From: Bradyrhizobium sp. ARR65
GTDB lineage: Bacteria; Pseudomonadota; Alphaproteobacteria; Rhizobiales; Xanthobacteraceae
Assembly: GCF_000472385.1 (NCBI RefSeq)
Contig: NZ_AWZU01000014.1
Coordinates: forward strand, 62,001-126,000
Direction: 5' to 3'
DNA: 64,000 bases
In this document: one piece after another, positions 58,548-64,000 of the stretch
How positions within the stretch are numbered: the stretch's first letter is position 1
Layout of the letters: each line of letters opens with the position of its first letter
Made by a program: the position numbers and the translations under genes
Notes under the pieces: generated by a model
Told to the model about the DNA's origin: nothing
Databases searched by the model: none
What the model saw: the letters and a program-made list of their open reading frames with translations, nothing else

Positions 58548-59794
58548 GCGACAGCTTTTGCGAGTTGCGGAGCGGACCACGCACCGGCGGGCGACGGCTC
58601 TGCAGGGAGCAGTCTGTCGGCGCCAGCGCCAGCCAATTGGGTCAGGATCTCGCAAATCTCTTCGACCGAGCGCCGCATCGAGAAGCTTGGGTAGATTGCG
58701 GCAAAGGTTGCGGCCGTCGCGGCTTGCGCGGCTGCCGGATCGGCGAGCACCGTTTCGACTGTGGCGCGAAGACTGTCAGGATCATGGTCGAAGCTGAAGC
58801 GGGAGAGAAGCGGCAAGTGCCGCCTTGAGAACTGGTTGGCATCGAATATCGGGACGGTGCCGGCTCCTAGCGAAAAGAAGACCCGGTCGTGCATCGACAG
58901 GTCGGTGTTGGGATTGAGCGAGACCGCGCCCAGATAGGAGCCAAGGCCTGCCCGCACCGCGTCGAACGGCAGAGGCCCGAGAAAGCGCGCTGTTTTTGTC
59001 GCCGTGGACTCGGCGAACTCGCTCCAGCCGCCGCCGACGAAATCGACGGGATAATCGGCCAGCACCGCACCGACCTCCTGAGTTCGCTGCGCCCGGGTAT
59101 AGTTGTCCAACCGCGTGAGAAGCGCATTGAAGATCGTGTCGCCGGGGGTGAGATACACCAGATGATCGGCTGCGACGGCGGTGAGGATTTCAGGAAACGC
59201 GCCGCAGCTTTTGCCGCGCGCGGCTTCGAGTGCTTCGAACAGAATCCTCGCCAGCTTCTCCGGCATGGTCGCCCGAAATTTCCGCTCGAGTTCGGCGGTG
59301 CTCCATCCCGACTTCGCAAAGAGGATTCGTCCGTTTCTGTTCTCAGGGGCCGCCGCATGAAAGAAGCCCGGGTCGGGAATGCCGATATGCGCGGCGAAGA
59401 CCGGGCTGTCGGGCCGAAGAAAATCGCGGTTGAAGGCGGCGTGGTCCGGGAAAACATATCCATGCACCACGTACCGGCTTTGGATCCGGTGACGGCGGGC
59501 GAAGTACGAGGGGTGATCGCAATACCAGGAGAAGAACGGAATTTGCGCGGCTTCCCAGAACAGCTTGTGGTCTGAGGTGTAGAGTTCAAGGCCGATACCG
59601 GACATGCCGATTGCGACCGTCTCCGAGTGCCGCGGCAACAGGGCGTTGAGACGCTGCGTCGCATCCGGCGCCCCGATGTTGAGCAGTTGAACCTCGTGCC
59701 CGAGACGATCGAGCTCGGCACCCGCCATTGCCAGGATTCCGCGAACTGAATCGTAAGCCGTGGTGTTCGCGGTCGGAATGCAGATAAGGGTCAT
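58544..59794 (-). CDS. CgeB-like glycosyltransferase family protein
   Basis: 416 aa. The C-terminal region (LNPNTDLSMHDRVFFSLGAG then TVPIFDANQFSR) matches the CgeB/Glyco_trans_1_2 domain, with its conserved H-D-R-x-F motif that contacts the nucleotide sugar. The N-terminal half is a Rossmann-like domain (LICIPTANTTAYDSVRGILA). Probably transfers a sugar in surface glycan synthesis; acceptor unknown. Divergent from the UDP-galactopyranose mutase gene, about 215 bp apart, which suggests a galactofuranose-containing product. Confidence 0.75.
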   Translation of the reverse strand: MTLICIPTANTTAYDSVRGILAMAGAELDRLGHEVQLLNIGAPDATQRLNALLPRHSETVAIGMSGIGLELYTSDHKLFWEAAQIPFFSWYCDHPSYFARRHRIQSRYVVHGYVFPDHAAFNRDFLRPDSPVFAAHIGIPDPGFFHAAAPENRNGRILFAKSGWSTAELERKFRATMPEKLARILFEALEAARGKSCGAFPEILTAVAADHLVYLTPGDTIFNALLTRLDNYTRAQRTQEVGAVLADYPVDFVGGGWSEFAESTATKTARFLGPLPFDAVRAGLGSYLGAVSLNPNTDLSMHDRVFFSLGAGTVPIFDANQFSRRHLPLLSRFSFDHDPDSLRATVETVLADPAAAQAATAATFAAIYPSFSMRRSVEEICEILTQLAGAGADRLLPAEPSPAGAWSAPQLAKAVA

Positions 59795-60011
59795 GATCGA
59801 CGGATCTCGGTGCTAAGACTGTCCAAGACGTCGCGAAGCGCTGCAAATCCCGGACTCTGTGGTTGAACGAGCAACCGAGTTTTCTCGGGCGGCGATATTT
59901 TTGCGTTTCCTCCTGAATATTCCGCCTGAACCGCTGCGCTTCGCCGTACCACCCCGGCGGGATTGCGGGCGAGCCGCTCCTCCCGGCAGAAATCAGGTGA
60001 GCGGGGATCAA

Positions 60012-61193
60012 ATGCACTTGAGTGACTTCGACGTCGTCGTGGTCGGAGCCGGGTTCTACGGAGCGACGATTGCCGAGCGGGTCGCGAGCCAGCTCGGGTG
60101 CACGGTCTGCGTCATCGATCGACGCCACCATGTCGGCGGCAACGCGTATTCGGAAGTGGATGCCGAAAGCGGCGTCGAAGTCCACCGTTACGGCACACAC
60201 ATCTTTCACACCAATTCGGAGCTCGTCTGGAGCTATCTGCAGCGCTTTACGAGCTTCACGGACTATCGCCACCGCGTCTTCACGGTTGCGCGCGGGCGCG
60301 TCTACTCGATGCCGATCAATCTGGCGACGATCTCCGCGGCCTTTGGCCGTCACATGACGCCGCAAGACGCAAGCGCCGTAATCGCCTCGGAAGCCGGCGC
60401 GGTTGGCCAGTCGCGGGCGCTCAATCTTGAGGACAAGGCGGTTGGCTCGATCGGTCGCACGCTCTACGATCTTCTCATCCGCGGCTACACGCAAAAGCAG
60501 TGGCAGACCGATCCCAAGGATCTTTCCGCCGATATCATCAGCCGCCTGCCGGTGCGGCTGACCTATGATGATCGCTATTTTTCGGACCGCTTCGAGGGAA
60601 TGCCCAGCCGCGGCTACACGGCGATATTTCAGCAGATGCTCAAGCACCCCAAAATCGACGTTCGCCTCGGCGTCGACTTCTTTGACGTGGCCGAACGCCT
60701 ACGCACGCGGCAGCTCGTGATCTATACGGGCCCGATCGATCGCTTCTTTGGCTATCGTTGCGGTTGCCTGGGTTGGCGGACGGTCGAGTTCGAGCGGCAG
60801 GTGCATGATGTCGCCGACTTCCAGGGCACCGCCGTCATCAATTACGCCGACGAGGACGTGCCGTTCACCCGCATCCACGAGTTCAAGCATCTTCACCCCG
60901 AACGGGAGCATGCGCTCGCGAAGACGACGATCTATCGCGAGTATTCCCGCTTTGCAGGCCGTGAGGACGAACCCTATTACCCGATCAACACCCAGGCCGA
61001 CAAAAGGATCATGGAGGCCTACAAGATCATGATGGCGGCTCATCCGAACGTCATCTTCGGCGGGCGCCTCGGATCCTACAAATATCTCGACATGCACCAG
61101 GCCATCGGTGCCGCCCTCAAGACCTTTGAGCATCAGGTCCGGCCACTTCTTGCAGGAGCCGGCATGCGCGAGCCGGTCGCTGTGAACGACTGA
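60012..61193 (+). CDS. glf: UDP-galactopyranose mutase
   Basis: 393 aa flavoenzyme that converts UDP-galactopyranose to UDP-galactofuranose. FAD motif VVVGAGFYGATIAERVA (GAGFYG near residue 12), RRHHVGGNAYSE, the conserved HRYGTHIFHTNSELVW loop and the C-terminal GRLGSYKYLDMHQAIGAAL all fit. The start ATG at 60012 is preceded by GGGG; the open frame extends 51 codons upstream but with no homology. Probable partner of the divergent glycosyltransferase. Confidence 0.93.
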   Translation: MHLSDFDVVVVGAGFYGATIAERVASQLGCTVCVIDRRHHVGGNAYSEVDAESGVEVHRYGTHIFHTNSELVWSYLQRFTSFTDYRHRVFTVARGRVYSMPINLATISAAFGRHMTPQDASAVIASEAGAVGQSRALNLEDKAVGSIGRTLYDLLIRGYTQKQWQTDPKDLSADIISRLPVRLTYDDRYFSDRFEGMPSRGYTAIFQQMLKHPKIDVRLGVDFFDVAERLRTRQLVIYTGPIDRFFGYRCGCLGWRTVEFERQVHDVADFQGTAVINYADEDVPFTRIHEFKHLHPEREHALAKTTIYREYSRFAGREDEPYYPINTQADKRIMEAYKIMMAAHPNVIFGGRLGSYKYLDMHQAIGAALKTFEHQVRPLLAGAGMREPVAVND

Positions 61194-61338
61194 ACAAGCC
61201 CCGGTCAGAGGCCTGCGCGGCGCGGCACCACGGCGGCAGAGCTGGCCTGCTCTGCTGCGCTAATCCGACATGTAGAAGACTGCGGGCGAGCGCTCTTTGG
61301 CGCTCGCGCCTGGTTTGGCATCGTGATCTGGGGTCGCC

Positions 61339-61608
61339 TCAAGCGGCCTTGGCGGTCGGTTCCGGCTCGGACGTTTCCATCGCCCTCATATAGAGATCAA
61401 GCAGAGTCTCGCGCTCGTCGCGCTCGTCCTGATCCTGCTTTCTCAGCTTGATGATTTCCTTGAGGATCTTGACGTCAAAACCCTCGGCCTTGGCCTCCGA
61501 AAAGACCTCCTTTTTCTGCTCGTTCAACTCCTGCAATTCGGCATCCAAGTGCTCGATCCGCTCCACAAAAGAACGAATCCGTCCGCCGGGAAGGGTGATG
61601 TCCGACAT
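61339..61608 (-). CDS. GapR/DUF2312 nucleoid-associated protein
   Basis: 89 aa. RIRSFVERIEHLDAELQELN then KAEGFDVKILKEIIKLRKQD and ERETLLDLYMRAMET is the GapR pattern: long coiled-coil helix, then a helix that clamps overtwisted DNA. In Caulobacter GapR acts in front of replication and transcription. The N-terminal extension is short and the C-terminus has a small acidic tail. Alphaproteobacteria often have several paralogues. Confidence 0.88.
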   Translation of the reverse strand: MSDITLPGGRIRSFVERIEHLDAELQELNEQKKEVFSEAKAEGFDVKILKEIIKLRKQDQDERDERETLLDLYMRAMETSEPEPTAKAA

Positions 61609-61760
61609 GGTGACTCCCTGTTGAATGAGATCCGGAAAATGAGCGCAAACAAGTGACCAATGTGTTAACCCAGACGTCAGGCGAAAGACTGCACCCGCGC
61701 AATCAGACGTGTGCCCGCCGCGCGTGATCAGGATGACGATTTGGCCCTTCCGTTCCCCGC

Positions 61761-62687
61761 CTACGGGCTGGCGCTGCGACGTGATGTTGCCGTCCCCGCC
61801 CCCAGCATCTGTTCCTTGATGACGGCGTAGAGCGCGTCTGCCGCAGGCGAAAGGGTCTCATTTTTCCGTCTGACCAGTGCAATCGAGCGGTAAACGACGG
61901 GCTCGACCAGGGGCACCTCGATCAGTCCTGTCGCTACGGTCGTCGCCTTCATCGCGGCTGGCAGGATGGCCGCCCCGACATTCTCGCGCGCCAGCGCAAT
62001 CGCACTTGGCGTGCTTTCCACAACGAACCTGCCACGCGGCCTCAGCGCGGCCTTGCTCAAATGCGCTTCGACGATGCGACGGTTGCCGCTGGCGCCGCCG
62101 AGCGTAACGAGATCGATTCCCTGCAGACCAGACCACGCCACTTTCTTCAATTTTGCGATCGGATGCGAGCGGCTGCACACCAGGACGAAGGGATCGCGCA
62201 TCAGCGTCTCCTCCGTGAGATCGGTATGAGGCTCGTGCTGGATGTGAATGCCGAAATCCGCCTGGCCCTGGCGCACGGCCTCCGTGACCAGCGCGCCCGA
62301 CCGCTCCAGCAGTTGGACGCGATTGTCGGGATGTTTGCGGGCATAGCTGCGCAGGGCCAGCGGCAACTGCCGGAACGCGACCGATTGCAGTGTCGCGACC
62401 GTGACGTCGCCAACCCCCAGCCGCGACGAGGTTCGGAGCCGATCCAGTCCATGAACGAGGTCATCGACGATCCGCCGCGCCAGCGGGAGGAAATCCCTAC
62501 CCGTCGGGCTCAACGCCGTCGAACGCGTCGTGCGGTCCAGCAGACGCAAGCCCACGAACGCTTCGAGGCGCTGGATGCGCCGGGTCAGCGCGGTCTGAGT
62601 GATGAAGAGATGCTCGGCCGCCCGGTTGAAGCTGCCCAACTCGGCGACATGGACAAAGGCCTGGACGCCATCAATGGGGATTTTCAT
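61761..62687 (-). CDS. LysR-family regulator of the 2-hydroxycarboxylate transporter
   Basis: 308 aa. HTH region IDGVQAFVHVAELGSFNRAA then TQTALTRRIQRLEAFVGLRL, followed by LLDRTTRSTALSPTGRDFLP and an effector domain (GDVTVATLQSVAFRQLPLAL; DFGIHIQHEPHTDLTEETLM). Divergent from the CitS-type transporter with 119 bp between. That spacer is AT-rich and contains the dyad TAAT-TGCC-ATTA at 62704-62715, a likely operator. The transporter's substrate (malate or citrate type) is the probable effector. Confidence 0.9.
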   Translation of the reverse strand: MKIPIDGVQAFVHVAELGSFNRAAEHLFITQTALTRRIQRLEAFVGLRLLDRTTRSTALSPTGRDFLPLARRIVDDLVHGLDRLRTSSRLGVGDVTVATLQSVAFRQLPLALRSYARKHPDNRVQLLERSGALVTEAVRQGQADFGIHIQHEPHTDLTEETLMRDPFVLVCSRSHPIAKLKKVAWSGLQGIDLVTLGGASGNRRIVEAHLSKAALRPRGRFVVESTPSAIALARENVGAAILPAAMKATTVATGLIEVPLVEPVVYRSIALVRRKNETLSPAADALYAVIKEQMLGAGTATSRRSASP

Positions 62688-62806
62688 GCGTATTGCTCAT
62701 AAATAATTGCCATTAATGCATTTTACGTGAAGATCGGCCTCCTGCAAGCTTCCCGGCGAGGTCAGGGCAACAACCGGCCGCACAAGGATGCCTCACGGAG
62801 GAAACG

Positions 62807-64000
62807 ATGACGACCGATGCGGTCGCCGACCCGATGCCCCCGGCCGCCACTCACGCGGCGCCAATCGCCACGCCTGGTTCGAACCGGCTGCAACGCTTGA
62901 TGGAAATCCGGGTCGGCATCATCCCTCTGCCGATCTATCTCCTCCTGCTCGGTTTGATCGCGGCGTTCTCATTTATGGGCAAGATCTCCGGCGAGGTGAC
63001 GGTGATGATCGCCGTGCTCGTCGTCGGCGGCTTCACTTGCGCCGAGATTGGGCGGCGAATCCCGGTTCTGAACGCGATCGGCGGATCATCGCTCCTGACG
63101 ATCTTTCTGCCGTCATTTCTGGTCGCGCATCAGCTATTGCCCGCGCCGCTGGTGCAGCAGGTGACGACCTTCACCAAGGCAACCAATTTCATCTACCTCT
63201 TCATCACGGCGGTCGTCGTCGGTTCGATCCTGAGCATGAACCGGCAGGTGCTGCTGCAGGGATTCGTGAAGATATTCGTCCCGCTCACCGCCGGCTCGGT
63301 CGCCGCGCTCGGCGTCGGCGGCGTCATCGGCTGGATTTGCGGCCTCGGCTTCTGGCGCTCTATCCTCTATGTCGTGATACCGGTGATGGCCGGCGGCGTC
63401 GGCGAAGGCGCAATTCCGCTCTCGGTCGGCTATGCGGAGGCGCTGGGCCTCGATCAGGGAGCGATGATCGGCCAGATTCTGCCGCTGGTCTTCTTCGGCA
63501 ATCTGGTCGCCATCATCTGTTGCGGCGCGCTGAACTCGCTCGGCAAAAGCCGTCCCGATCTCACCGGCAACGGCCAGCTCCAGCCGGACAACGGCGGCAT
63601 GGCGGAGGACGCGCAGCATCGGGCATATTCGAGCGTCACGAATATCGATGTCGCCACCGCCGCTGCGGGCGGGATCACCGGCATCGCCATTTACGTGTTT
63701 GGCACATTGATTTACAGGCTCGTCGGTCTTCCCGCCCCGGTCGCCATGCTGTTCCTGGTGGTGGCAGTCAAGCTGTTTCGCGCCGTGCCGGCGTCAATCG
63801 AGGAAGGCGCGCGCGTCGTGTTCCGCTTCTTCGTTATCGCCGTGACCTACCCGTTGCTGTTCTCGACTGCGGTTGCATTGACACCCTGGCACGAATTGGT
63901 CGCGGCGTTCCATCCCGCGAATCTCATCACCATCGTCGCAACCGTTGTGACCCTTACGGCTACGGGATTTTACGTTGGCCGCTGCATGAAGATGTACCCG
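62807..64000 (+). CDS. 2-hydroxycarboxylate transporter (CitS/MleP family), 3' end outside the window
   Basis: 398 codons to the right edge with no stop. Sodium- or proton-coupled uptake of citrate, malate or related acids. The signature GGVGEGAIPLSVGYAEALG (GGxG re-entrant loop) lies at 196-214; eleven membrane helices are expected and most are visible (LPIYLLLLGLIAAFSFMGKI; NFIYLFITAVVVGSILSMN). The ATG at 62807 follows a strong GGAGG. The C-terminal GGxG repeat of the second domain is probably just beyond the edge. Confidence 0.9.
   Translation, partial: MTTDAVADPMPPAATHAAPIATPGSNRLQRLMEIRVGIIPLPIYLLLLGLIAAFSFMGKISGEVTVMIAVLVVGGFTCAEIGRRIPVLNAIGGSSLLTIFLPSFLVAHQLLPAPLVQQVTTFTKATNFIYLFITAVVVGSILSMNRQVLLQGFVKIFVPLTAGSVAALGVGGVIGWICGLGFWRSILYVVIPVMAGGVGEGAIPLSVGYAEALGLDQGAMIGQILPLVFFGNLVAIICCGALNSLGKSRPDLTGNGQLQPDNGGMAEDAQHRAYSSVTNIDVATAAAGGITGIAIYVFGTLIYRLVGLPAPVAMLFLVVAVKLFRAVPASIEEGARVVFRFFVIAVTYPLLFSTAVALTPWHELVAAFHPANLITIVATVVTLTATGFYVGRCMKMYP

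Overview
This window is a high-GC alphaproteobacterial chromosome segment, most likely Bradyrhizobium or a close Nitrobacteraceae/Xanthobacteraceae relative. The evidence is the Porin_2-type porin with a Bradyrhizobium-like signal peptide and N-terminus, a GapR/DUF2312 gene, palindromic intergenic repeats of the Bradyrhizobium/Rhodopseudomonas type, and the gene content overall. No taxonomic search was possible, so the genus is an inference.

Layout. The backbone is the transcription/translation supercluster on the minus strand, read from high to low coordinates: secE-nusG-rplK-rplA-(2-hydroxyacid dehydrogenase)-rplJ-rplL-rpoB-rpoC, then, after an accessory stretch, rpsL-rpsG-fusA-tuf (tuf runs off the left edge). 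The stretch between rpoC and rpsL (about 4.1-18 kb) holds a chrA / MFS transporter / multicopper oxidase cluster with a frameshifted PadR regulator, an ABC exporter with acidic tails next to a flavin oxidoreductase-methyltransferase fusion, an outer-membrane porin, a MarR regulator and an alpha/beta-hydrolase-fold protein.

Between secE (31.87 kb) and tRNA-Trp (41.88-41.96 kb) lies about 10 kb that looks like a decayed genomic island. It contains a truncated RES-type toxin with an antitoxin tail, a LysR-regulated RND efflux operon, a half-length COG4705-like membrane gene, small exported proteins, the C-terminal HTH of a serine recombinase, a doubly frameshifted unknown gene, and the C-terminal half of a tyrosine integrase immediately beside the 3' end of tRNA-Trp. 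tRNA-Trp normally sits directly upstream of secE in this lineage, so the island appears to have split the pair.

From 42 to 57 kb the genes are mostly metabolic: a beta-lactamase-fold hydrolase, a histidine phosphatase, an SDR dehydrogenase, an IS110-family element with a strongly structured 3' flank (possible bridge RNA), an aminoglycoside-phosphotransferase-like kinase, an acyl-CoA dehydrogenase with a divergent TetR regulator, a frameshifted RidA, a class III CoA-transferase, and an HyuA/HyuB (hydantoinase/oxoprolinase) pair followed by a lysine-rich histone-H1-like protein. From 57.7 kb onward there is a membrane protein, a LysR gene cut off after its HTH, a CgeB-like glycosyltransferase and UDP-galactopyranose mutase (divergent, galactofuranose-glycan theme), GapR, and a LysR regulator divergent from a 2-hydroxycarboxylate (CitS-family) transporter that leaves the window incomplete.

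The best leads for something new are the flavin oxidoreductase-methyltransferase/ABC pair, the structured RNA candidate of the IS110 element, the island between tRNA-Trp and secE with its broken unknown gene, and the small genes listed individually.
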